This document shows, in pieces, positions 7,567 to 15,060 of a DNA stretch of 26,411 bases. The first letter of the stretch is position 1. Each line of letters opens with the position of its first letter. Under the pieces are notes generated by a model. That model saw only the letters and a list, made by a program, of their open reading frames with translations, did not search any database and was not told the origin of the DNA. The stretch is from Acidobacteriaceae bacterium (GTDB lineage: Bacteria > Acidobacteriota > Terriglobia > Terriglobales > Acidobacteriaceae). A program made the translations under genes and the position numbers. Location: positions 3,723-30,133 of the forward strand of contig PMBA01000437.1 of NCBI GenBank assembly GCA_003152795.1. Reading direction: 5' to 3'.

Positions 7567-9477
7567 ATGAGCGCTCTAACCGCGTCGAAGCCAGAGAATA
7601 TCTCCAACCTGCTGGTCATGGATGAGGAATACCCAGCGCCCGAAATTGTAGTGGCCAACGCCATTCAGCAGGACTGGTTGGGAGAATGCGCGCGCTCGCG
7701 GAAAGATCCCGAGGCCTTCTGGGCGGAATATGCGGAGAGCTTTGCCTGGTCGCGGAAGTGGGACCGGGTGTTGGAGTGGGATGGAGTGCATCATCGCTGG
7801 TTCACCGGCGGCAAGACCAACATCACCATCAATGCGCTGGACCGTCATGCCGAGTCGGACCGGTGCAATCGCGCTGCCTACATTTGGCTGGGCGAAGATG
7901 GCAGCGAGCGCACCGTCACCTATGGCCAGCTCTACCGCCTGGTTTGTCGCTTCGCCAACGGCCTGAAATCACTGGGCGTGGTGAAAGGCGACCGGGTGGT
8001 CATTTATATGCCGTTGACCATTGAAGGCGTGGTCGCCATGCTGGCCTGCGCTCGCATCGGAGCGATTCATTCCGTGGTGTACGCGGGGCTCGGTCACACC
8101 GCTCTGCGGGATCGCATTACCGACGCCCAGGCCAAGGTGGTAATCGCGGGAGACGTGGGCTACCGGCGGGGCAAGACCGTCGCTCTGAAAGCGATCGTCG
8201 ATGAGGCGGTGGACGGCCTGGAGTGCGTCGAGAAGGTCGTGGTGTATTCGCGTGGCGGCGCTGTACTTACTGCTCCGCGCGAAGTCGACTTCAATGATCT
8301 GCTCAAGTTCTCACCCCATTGTCCCGCCGAGGAGATGGACGCAGAGGACCCACTGTTCCTCCTCTACACCTCCGGTTCCACCGGCAAGCCCAAGGGCGTG
8401 GTGCACGTGCACGGCGGCTACATGGTGGGGACGACCTACCACCTGGCAAGTTTCTTCGACGTGGGCGAGCGCGACGTGTTCTGGTGCACTTCCGATATTG
8501 GCTGGGTGGTGGGCCATTCCTACATCACGTACGCGCCACTGTGCGCGGGTGTGACCACGCTGTTCCGCGAAGGGGCGATCGATTACCCAAATCCGGGAAT
8601 CGCGTGGGAAATCGTGGAACGCTACGGCGTGACCAAGATGTTCACTGCGCCGACCGCCTTGCGGATGTTCATGCGCTATGGCGAGGGTTACCCGGCGGCA
8701 CACGACCTGACCACGCTGCGCGTGATCGCCTGCGCCGGTGAACCGCTGAATCCCGAAGCCTGGCGCTGGGCGCAGACTCACCTGGCCGGCGATGGCAAGT
8801 GGGGCTACGTGATCGATAATTGGTGGCAAACTGAACTGGGCGGGCCCGCGCTGGGCACGCCGCCGACCATGGCGATGCGTCCGGGGAGAGTGGGCGTGGC
8901 AGTACCGGGAGCGGAGGCCGACGTGCTCGACGAGAACGGCAAGTCAGCTCCAGCCGGAGTCGGAGGGCGACTGGTGCTCAAGCGACCCTTCCCGCACATG
9001 CTGCGCACGGTGTGGGGCGACCCGGCGCGCTACGAACGCGACTGGCAGATTATTCCCGGCTGCTATGTGACCGGCGATGTCGCGACCAAAGACAAAGACG
9101 GATACATCGCGGTACTCGGCCGATACGATGACGTGCTCAACGTGGCCGGACACCGCATCGGGACCGCCGAGGTCGAAAGCGCGCTGGTGTCGCATCCCGC
9201 GGTCGCAGAGGCTGCGGCCATTGGCGTGCCCGACCCGATGAAGGGCGAGACCATCAAAGTGTTCGTCCAGGTTCGTTCCGACCATGTGGCTTCCGAAGCT
9301 CTGGCGGCGGCGCTGATCGAGCACGTTCGCCGGGAACTGGGGCCGATCGCGACTCCCTCTTCCTTGGAGTTCGTGGCCTCTTTGCCCAAGACCAGATCCG
9401 GAAAGATCCTGCGACGTATTCTGAAGGCGAAAGAAGCCGGCGTGGACGCGGGCGATGTCTCCACCATGGAGGGCTGA
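7567..9477 (+). CDS. acs: AMP-forming acetate/propionate-CoA ligase
   Basis: A 636-residue ANL-family enzyme converting a short carboxylate, ATP and CoA to acyl-CoA, AMP and PPi. Visible motifs: ATP-binding YTSGSTGKPKG (267-277), DNWWQTELGGP (417-427), the hinge/C-terminal region TGDVATKDKDGYIAVLGRYD with NVAGHRIGTAEVE, and the catalytic lysine in KTRSGKILRR (Lys613), the site usually acetylated to switch these enzymes off. The start at 7567 has GGAGG 5 nt upstream. Two pocket residues differ from acetate-specific Acs: the Thr of GWVTGHSY is Val (GWVVGHSY), and the Val of SVGEP is Ala (CAGEP), both as I recall them in propionyl-CoA synthetase PrpE. So the substrate could be propionate as well as acetate; the symbol is tentative. 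A 12-bp duplication covers the stop. Confidence 0.92.
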   Translation: MSALTASKPENISNLLVMDEEYPAPEIVVANAIQQDWLGECARSRKDPEAFWAEYAESFAWSRKWDRVLEWDGVHHRWFTGGKTNITINALDRHAESDRCNRAAYIWLGEDGSERTVTYGQLYRLVCRFANGLKSLGVVKGDRVVIYMPLTIEGVVAMLACARIGAIHSVVYAGLGHTALRDRITDAQAKVVIAGDVGYRRGKTVALKAIVDEAVDGLECVEKVVVYSRGGAVLTAPREVDFNDLLKFSPHCPAEEMDAEDPLFLLYTSGSTGKPKGVVHVHGGYMVGTTYHLASFFDVGERDVFWCTSDIGWVVGHSYITYAPLCAGVTTLFREGAIDYPNPGIAWEIVERYGVTKMFTAPTALRMFMRYGEGYPAAHDLTTLRVIACAGEPLNPEAWRWAQTHLAGDGKWGYVIDNWWQTELGGPALGTPPTMAMRPGRVGVAVPGAEADVLDENGKSAPAGVGGRLVLKRPFPHMLRTVWGDPARYERDWQIIPGCYVTGDVATKDKDGYIAVLGRYDDVLNVAGHRIGTAEVESALVSHPAVAEAAAIGVPDPMKGETIKVFVQVRSDHVASEALAAALIEHVRRELGPIATPSSLEFVASLPKTRSGKILRRILKAKEAGVDAGDVSTMEG

Positions 9478-9492
9478 TCCGAGGGCTGATCG
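9469..9492. repeat. 12-bp tandem duplication over the ligase stop codon
   Basis: GAGGGCTGATCC (9469-9480) is followed directly by GAGGGCTGATCG (9481-9492). The first copy contains the stop TGA of the CoA-ligase gene and the second repeats it out of use. It looks like a simple slippage duplication with no obvious function. Confidence 0.7.
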
Positions 9493-9844
9493 TTCCACCT
9501 TCAGTGGTTTGAGCACAGATCCGTGGCGAGAAACCGATATTCTTTTCCGGCTCCGATTGCTTCACCAGCCGGCGCGTTCATTGGTTGGAACTGGGCATGT
9601 ACCCCCCTCCACACCGGTCTCTTGAAAGCGTAAGCCTACCGCGACAGTTCTCATAAAATCTTATAGTTAGGGGTTGCCCGGATATCGGTGCGCGCATCCA
9701 AGAAGGTTTGGGAGGCCGATTCACGTTTCGGGGGCTGACCGGCGCCGAAAGTTTTGTGGGATCTGTCCGAGTACTGAAGCGGGCGGCCGGGTTATCATCC
9801 AGAGCGGTGAAGGCCTTACTACTTTCCCGAGGTGACTGCTGGAA
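9493..9844. other. Intergenic stretch with a weak candidate promoter
   Basis: No credible gene lies here. The only promoter-like signal on the plus strand is TATAGT at 9662-9667, a good -10 box without a convincing -35, which would give a leader of about 175 nt for the phosphoesterase gene. A short hairpin CCAC-N5-GTGG followed by TTTG near 9497-9512 might help end the ligase transcript. I see no CRP-like palindrome. Confidence 0.35.
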
Positions 9845-11305
9845 ATGATGAAGCTTCGCGCCCTGGTTTTCGCAATTCTTGTGTTAGCCATCGGAGGCAC
9901 CCTCATGAGCCTCAACGGCTGTGGTGGCAGCAGCGGTACGACGACTCCGCCGCCGGGAAAGATCCAACACGTGGTAGTGATCTTCCAGGAGAATCGCTCT
10001 ACCGACAATCTTTTCCAGGATCCAGTGCTGATCAATCAGCGCCACGCCGACATTGCGCAAAGCGGAACAGATTCGCACGGCAATACCATCCCGCTGACGA
10101 AAGTAAGCCTGGCCGTGGACTACGACCCCAGCCACGGTCACGATTCATTCAAGAAAACGTGCGACTTGAATGCGGTGACCGGGCAATGCCAGATGGATGG
10201 GGCGGACTTGATTACCGTGACATGCAATCCGGGTGCGACGGACTGCCCGGCGCCCGACTTGGCGTTTGGCTACGTCGACCCGGCGGATGTGCAGCCCTAC
10301 TTCCAGATGGCCGAACAGTACACATTCGCTGACCGCATGTTCCAGACCAATCAGGGGCCCAGCATGCCGGCCCACCAGTTCATCATTTCGGGGACTTCGG
10401 CTCCATCGGCGGGGAGCAGCCTGTTCGCCTCGGAGAATCCTCAGACGCATAACCTGCTGCCTGACGCGGGGTGCGACGCGCCACCGAACGCTACGGTGGC
10501 CCTGATCGATTCGACCGGCAGTGAAACCAACAACGCCCCGATTTATCCGTGTTTTGACCATCCCACGCTGATCGATCTGCTGAAGGCAAAAGGCAATACC
10601 TGGCGCTATTACACGCCCGGCACCGCGCCCCCGCCGCCGCTCCACGGATCGCCGGCGATCTGGAACGGCCCGGAAGCCATTAGCCATCTCTGTGGGCCGA
10701 ACGCCACGCCGCCGAACGCGACGGCTTGCGTGGGGACGGACTACACCAACAATGTGATTCTCAATCAGAAGCAGATACTCACTGACATTGCCAGCAACCA
10801 ACTGAAGGATGTGAGCTGGGTAATTCCGGCCGGCCAGGATTCGGATCACGCGGGAGTTACAGGGCTGACCGGGCCGTCCTGGGTGGCGTCGGTGGTGAAC
10901 GCTATCGGCAACAGTCCCTATTGGGCGAACACCGCCATCTTCATCACGTGGGACGACTGGGGCGGGTGGTACGATCACGTCCCACCCACCCAGGTGCTGG
11001 TGAATTGCGCGCAGTGGGGATGCGGCTATGTGTATGGCTTCCGGGTGCCGCTGATTGTGGTTTCGCCGTATGCCAAAGCGCAGAACCTTTCGCACGCGCA
11101 GCACGATTTCGGCAGCATATTGAAGTTCATTGAAGTCACATTCAGTCTGCCTTCGCTCGGCTACGCGGATGCGGCGGCGGACGACCTGTCCGATTGCTTC
11201 GACTACAACCAGACCCCTCTGCAGTTTCAGACGATCAATGCGCCCTTGGACGCGCAGCACTTTCTGAACGACAAGACGCCGCCCACGGATCCGGACGACG
11301 ACTGA
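9845..11305 (+). CDS. Secreted phosphoesterase / phospholipase C-type lipoprotein
   Basis: A 486-residue protein of the phosphoesterase family that includes bacterial phospholipase C and acid phosphatase AcpA (alkaline phosphatase superfamily). The N-terminus (MMKLRALVFAILVLAIGG) leads to a lipobox-like SLNGC with Cys26, so it is probably a lipoprotein outside the inner membrane. Family motifs: HVVVIFQENRSTDNLF (42-57), whose Glu-Asn pair binds metal and where the next Thr sits in the nucleophile region; QGPSMPAHQFIISG (170-183); WDDWGGWYDHVPP (369-381); and GFRVPLIVVSPYAK (398-411). The start has GAGGTGA 9 nt upstream; ATG codons at 9845 and 9848 are both possible. It hydrolyses phosphate esters, likely phospholipids or sugar phosphates; the real substrate is unknown. 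It converges on the S53 peptidase gene. Confidence 0.88.
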   Translation: MMKLRALVFAILVLAIGGTLMSLNGCGGSSGTTTPPPGKIQHVVVIFQENRSTDNLFQDPVLINQRHADIAQSGTDSHGNTIPLTKVSLAVDYDPSHGHDSFKKTCDLNAVTGQCQMDGADLITVTCNPGATDCPAPDLAFGYVDPADVQPYFQMAEQYTFADRMFQTNQGPSMPAHQFIISGTSAPSAGSSLFASENPQTHNLLPDAGCDAPPNATVALIDSTGSETNNAPIYPCFDHPTLIDLLKAKGNTWRYYTPGTAPPPPLHGSPAIWNGPEAISHLCGPNATPPNATACVGTDYTNNVILNQKQILTDIASNQLKDVSWVIPAGQDSDHAGVTGLTGPSWVASVVNAIGNSPYWANTAIFITWDDWGGWYDHVPPTQVLVNCAQWGCGYVYGFRVPLIVVSPYAKAQNLSHAQHDFGSILKFIEVTFSLPSLGYADAAADDLSDCFDYNQTPLQFQTINAPLDAQHFLNDKTPPTDPDDD

Positions 11306-11340
11306 AACGGCGTTTGGCGCTACGGCTCGGGTTGCTGATT

Positions 11341-11385
11341 CCCCCCGTATCCCTCTGTGTTCCCCGTGGTACACGCCTTTGACTT
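11341..11385. repeat. Intergenic word CCCTCTGTGTTCCCCGTGG-type
   Basis: The stretch around 11351-11370 reads CCCTCTGTGTTCCCCGTGGT. From memory, close variants of this phrase recur between genes in several Acidobacteriota and other environmental genomes. Within this window it occurs once, so the repeat status cannot be shown here. Confidence 0.25.
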
Positions 11386-11501
11386 CCGTCGTCAAACGCC
11401 AATATTCATACCGGACCGACGTGAAACATAATGGTCGCTATTTTTCACCGCACGACACCAGCCTTCCCTTAATTCAACACCACCGGACATCGCAGTGCGG
11501 C

Positions 11502-11541
11502 CGCAAATGAACAAAGGGCGCGGAAGCCTTCTCCGCGCCCT
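11502..11541 (-). terminator. Rho-independent terminator of the S53 peptidase gene
   Basis: A perfect 10-bp stem AGGGCGCGGA (11515-11524) / TCCGCGCCCT (11532-11541) with a 7-nt loop. Read on the minus strand it is followed by TTTGTTCATTT, a T-rich tail. It lies about 30 nt after the peptidase stop at 11573. Confidence 0.85.
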
Positions 11542-11572
11542 GAATACAAATGCGCAAACTGCAACAGCGCCC

Positions 11573-14500
11573 TTACTGGACGGTTAAGGTCACTTGTTTT
11601 GAGACCGGTGAGAATTCGGTCGCTGTCACCGTGACGGTGTAAGTTCCTGGGATGGTTGCAGCTTTGAGCGTCTCGGTCGCGGATGCGGACTTGGACGTGT
11701 CGGCTGCGGAAGTCGCCTTGATGGTGACGCTGGTCGGAAGGCCAGCCGCCACCGTGGGAGCGGTGTACAGGCCATTCGCGTCGATTGTTCCCCCGTTCGG
11801 AGTGGTTACGGCCCAGGTCACGGCGGTATTGGTGGTATTGGTGACGGTAGCCGTAAACTGCGCCGTTTGAACCGGCGACCAGCCGGTGTTATTCGGGAAA
11901 ACACTCGACGGCGTTCCTTGACTGACGACGATGTTTACCGGCGGCGTACTGCTGCCTCCGCAGGCGACCAGCAGGCCGAGGAGCGCCAGCGAGACGCACA
12001 GCCCAGCGATGGCGGAATGCCGGGACAATTTGCGTCCCGCGAAGCCTGCCACCACGATGCCCGCGAGCGGCAACGCCAGTGGCAGCCACGGAGAACGCCT
12101 ATTCTCGGCGCGCCGCGAACACGAAATGCAACCGGTGTTGGGACCGGTGGTGGCAATTGTCAGAGTAACGTTGGTCGCTCCGGAGCCAGCCAGGATCTTC
12201 GACGGGTCGGCTTGTCCGGTGTTGAAGGTGCAGGTGACGGTTGCGTCCGGAAGGCCAGAGCAAGCGAGAGCAACATCGGCGGTGAAGGTTGGGTTGCCCG
12301 TCGGAGTCGCAGTGAAGGTGTAGGTGGCGGATTGTCCGGAGAGCACTGGCCCGGAACTGACGGGGTCGGACAAGCTAACGGAGGCGGCAGTGACCGTGAC
12401 CGTAACCGCGGAAGAGGTCGAAGGCGCGTTCACCCCAACGTAATACCCCTTGATGGAGTTTGTACCCACCGGGAGCGCGGTGGACCCAGTGGCAGCAGTG
12501 GTAAAGGTGCCCGTACCCCCGGTGATGGTTGCCGTTCCCAGAGTGGTAGTCGTGCCACCGTTGGTATTTTTCAGGGTTACGATTCCGGAAGCCGATGAGG
12601 GCGTTACCGTGATCGTAAAGGTTTCAGTCTGCCCCTCGACGATGGTTGCGGCGGAGCGCGCCAGTGAAGTCGTGGTGGCAGTGAGGACTTCGCCCCATGC
12701 GGTGGCCAGGTTGCCGACATCGACTGAGCCCAGGCCGGTCACCAGGTTGTAGCCGGTGACGGTATCGGCATTGGCCGCGAGGAAGCCCATTTTCCCGGTG
12801 CTGGGGCAGAGCAGGGCTGAGGGTTGACCGGTGGGTTCGCCAGTCTGGCAATAGACGATGTTGCTGCCCGGGGCGTTCAAGCCCGCGGTGACCGGGTGGA
12901 ACGCGGACGGATTGTAGGTTGCGATCTGGTAGAGGCTGGGATTGATGTTGCCCAAGCCAGGCGCGCCTTGAAATCCGTTCTGCACCGCATACTGATTCAA
13001 CAGCGCAACGATGCCGGCAAAAACGGGGGACGAAACCGATGTCCCGCCGACGATGGAACTGTAGGTTGTAATCGAGTTGTTGATGCCGCCGGCGCAGCTG
13101 CTGGTCGTGTCGGTTCCACCCACAAACTCATCCACCGCCGAGCAGAAAATATAACCGGGGAAGTTTGCCGAAGCGAGCAGGGAAACGTCGGGTACGAAAC
13201 GCGCGGCCGCTTGCCCGGGGACGGTCACGGTCTGCCATGCGGGCTGAGCAAAACCCAGTTGCCCCGAGTCGGGGTCCACGATGCACAGGTTGTTCACGTC
13301 GACCACCGTGCAGTTACTGAAGCCGCCACCGCTGCTCGCGATCCAGAAATCTTCCTGGGCAGTCTGGGCATTGGTGATGGCAACCCCGTGCGTGGGGTGA
13401 CAATTCGAACTGCTGGGATTAGCGGCACAAAACGCGCCAATTTCCGCGTCATCGTTCCAGCCATTTTCCGGAATGCAGGGTCCTAAGCCTTCGCCTACGG
13501 GGCACAGGGCTGAGCCCCCATCGCTGCCATTGCTGGCCGTCCAATATGTGGCGTTGTATTCACCGAGGGGAATCATGGTGCCGCCGACCCCAGTGACCTC
13601 GGGACTGCTGGCGGGATAACTCACGGCGAGTCCTCCCACCGCCGCGCTAAATGGAGGATTGGCGTTGGGGGGAGTGAAATCGCAGGTGGCGGCGCCATCG
13701 TCACCGCTGGAATTCATGAACGTCTGGCCCTGCAGGTTGGCCTGTTTCAATTCGGCTTCATCGGAATCTTTGAAACCGCTCTGCGCCTCGTCAAACTCGC
13801 AGAAACCGTAGCTCATGGTGATCACTGGCGCTAAATTGTTTTGGATGGTGTAGTAATAAGCGTCAAAGACGTCACCGGCCGTTCCGCCAGAATTGACGTA
13901 GATGATCTGCGCGTTGTACGCCGTGGCTCCCGACCATTCCAGATCCAGGTCGGCCTCCGGCAAGTCATCGCCGACAAAGTTTACCCCGGGGTCGGGGCCA
14001 TTCAGCACATATTGGAAATTCGTCGTGTTGCAGGCGGTGGTGATCAGGCCGTTGGCGTCCGGCGTGCAGTTGATCGGCGTAAGACCGAAAGCGGAACGGA
14101 AATCATTGAGGTCGGCCAGGTAAACGTCGGTTCGGCCCATCACCGCCAGCTTTTGTCCGGTGCCGTCAATGCCGGCGGCGTAAAGGGCGCCGATGTCGTA
14201 AATGGTGGTAATGTCACCCGGTGCCAGGAACAGAGCGTACTGGTTGCCGCCGAGCGGGAAGGAGTAGTCGGGTTTTCTACGCTCGAGAAACGGTTTCGGA
14301 CGGAAGTCGTTCAAGCCGCGAATTCCGGTGACGATGCCCGAGAGCGCGGCCGGAATCGAGGGTGGAGTGGTATTGGCAAAGTGCTTTTCGCCGTCGATGT
14401 TGAAGTTGTGAAGCCTGGGCTGGAATGCGTTCTCGATCTGGGCGACGGTCCCGCTGAAGACGAAATCATTGCGGCTGCGCGCGACGTTGTGAACGGTGAA

Positions 14501-14902
14501 GCCCTGAGACTGAAGCCAGGCGACGATTTTATTCACGTCATTCTGGCTGAGGCCGAAGCGCTCCGCGTACTGCTCGGGCGTGAGCCACTTGTGGTAGAGA
14601 GCCGAACGGGGATCCTGCTGCTGCGCCAGAAGCTGGTTGATCGCTTTCCGCTGGCTGGCCGACGGCACCGTAAGCAGAGTCATGTAGCTGAGCTTGAGCC
14701 CGGGGTCGACTGCGCCCTGATCGAACTGTGGTTGTGCCTTCCGGGGAACTCCCGCCGAAACCTTGATGAACTGACCGGGGACAATGGGGCCGGAGATGCG
14801 GTCCGCCACGGCGGCGAGGCTGAGGGTAGAAAAAATCAGGATGGAAAGGATAACCGCGGAAAGTTTCGACAGGGGCTGCATTGTCGAGGGCAAACGTCGC
14901 AT
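11573..14902 (-). CDS. Large secreted S53 peptidase (sedolisin/kumamolisin) with Ig-like domains and mid-chain membrane segment
   Basis: A 1109-residue pro-enzyme counted from the ATG at 14902 (MRRLPSTMQPL), which precedes a signal peptide ending near SLAAVA. An S53 pro-domain (about 50-200) is followed by the catalytic domain (about 215-735): Glu316-x3-Asp320 in LPEADLDLEW, oxyanion Asp401 in SSGDDGA, and nucleophile Ser622 in GGTSVSSP. These peptidases work at acid pH. Beyond lie two Ig-like beta domains (about 740-920), then two hydrophobic segments (about 938-956 and 965-978) ending in a lipobox-like LLVACGGSS, then another Ig-like domain and a tail PGTYTVTVTA...TLTVQ. Usually a calcium site reads YDLVTGLG; here it is YNLVTGLG. 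A weak ACGGAG ribosome site supports 14902; an upstream ATG at 14941 lies at or before the likely transcription start. Confidence 0.9.
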   Translation of the reverse strand: MRRLPSTMQPLSKLSAVILSILIFSTLSLAAVADRISGPIVPGQFIKVSAGVPRKAQPQFDQGAVDPGLKLSYMTLLTVPSASQRKAINQLLAQQQDPRSALYHKWLTPEQYAERFGLSQNDVNKIVAWLQSQGFTVHNVARSRNDFVFSGTVAQIENAFQPRLHNFNIDGEKHFANTTPPSIPAALSGIVTGIRGLNDFRPKPFLERRKPDYSFPLGGNQYALFLAPGDITTIYDIGALYAAGIDGTGQKLAVMGRTDVYLADLNDFRSAFGLTPINCTPDANGLITTACNTTNFQYVLNGPDPGVNFVGDDLPEADLDLEWSGATAYNAQIIYVNSGGTAGDVFDAYYYTIQNNLAPVITMSYGFCEFDEAQSGFKDSDEAELKQANLQGQTFMNSSGDDGAATCDFTPPNANPPFSAAVGGLAVSYPASSPEVTGVGGTMIPLGEYNATYWTASNGSDGGSALCPVGEGLGPCIPENGWNDDAEIGAFCAANPSSSNCHPTHGVAITNAQTAQEDFWIASSGGGFSNCTVVDVNNLCIVDPDSGQLGFAQPAWQTVTVPGQAAARFVPDVSLLASANFPGYIFCSAVDEFVGGTDTTSSCAGGINNSITTYSSIVGGTSVSSPVFAGIVALLNQYAVQNGFQGAPGLGNINPSLYQIATYNPSAFHPVTAGLNAPGSNIVYCQTGEPTGQPSALLCPSTGKMGFLAANADTVTGYNLVTGLGSVDVGNLATAWGEVLTATTTSLARSAATIVEGQTETFTITVTPSSASGIVTLKNTNGGTTTTLGTATITGGTGTFTTAATGSTALPVGTNSIKGYYVGVNAPSTSSAVTVTVTAASVSLSDPVSSGPVLSGQSATYTFTATPTGNPTFTADVALACSGLPDATVTCTFNTGQADPSKILAGSGATNVTLTIATTGPNTGCISCSRRAENRRSPWLPLALPLAGIVVAGFAGRKLSRHSAIAGLCVSLALLGLLVACGGSSTPPVNIVVSQGTPSSVFPNNTGWSPVQTAQFTATVTNTTNTAVTWAVTTPNGGTIDANGLYTAPTVAAGLPTSVTIKATSAADTSKSASATETLKAATIPGTYTVTVTATEFSPVSKQVTLTVQ

Positions 14903-14944
14903 GGTCGCTCCGTGAGGCAGAAGGATTGTGAGGGACTCCAAAAC

Positions 14945-15030
14945 ATTATCTATGGTTTCTCACTGTATGATCAAGCAATTCTTCGCGGGGTTGCATGAAT
15001 ACTCACATTGCTCTTGTGACCGAAGTCACA
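14945..15030 (-). promoter_or_regulatory. CRP-type palindrome and candidate promoter of the S53 peptidase gene
   Basis: TGTGA-N6-TCACA at 15015-15030 matches the E. coli CRP consensus half-sites perfectly. On the minus strand TTGATC (14974-14969) and GATAAT (14950-14945), 18 nt apart, form a reasonable sigma-70-type promoter with a start near 14938, placing the palindrome near -84, a class I-like distance. No good -10 box sits at the class II distance. Confidence 0.5.
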
Positions 15031-15060
15031 TAGCCTCGAGCCAGTGTTTGGTGGAGGCTA
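15031..15060. repeat. Inverted repeat over the ABC transporter stop codon
   Basis: TAGCCTC (15031-15037) and GAGGCTA (15054-15060) form a perfect 7-bp stem with a 16-nt loop; the right arm includes the ABC transporter stop codon. No T-run follows on the minus strand, so terminator function is uncertain. Confidence 0.35.

Noticed and set aside
10145..11395. Minus-strand open frame of 416 codons opposite the phosphoesterase gene
   Set aside because: The plus strand carries all the family motifs; the antisense product is Arg/Val/Gly-rich and unrecognisable.
11309..11400. GGCGTTTG (11309-11316) and CAAACGCC (11393-11400) as a terminator after the phosphoesterase gene
   Set aside because: The arms are 76 nt apart with no T-run, so pairing is likely to be chance.
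13841..14998. Plus-strand open frame of 385 codons opposite the S53 peptidase N-terminus
   Set aside because: Antisense to conserved pro-domain and catalytic regions; it also runs through the peptidase promoter.
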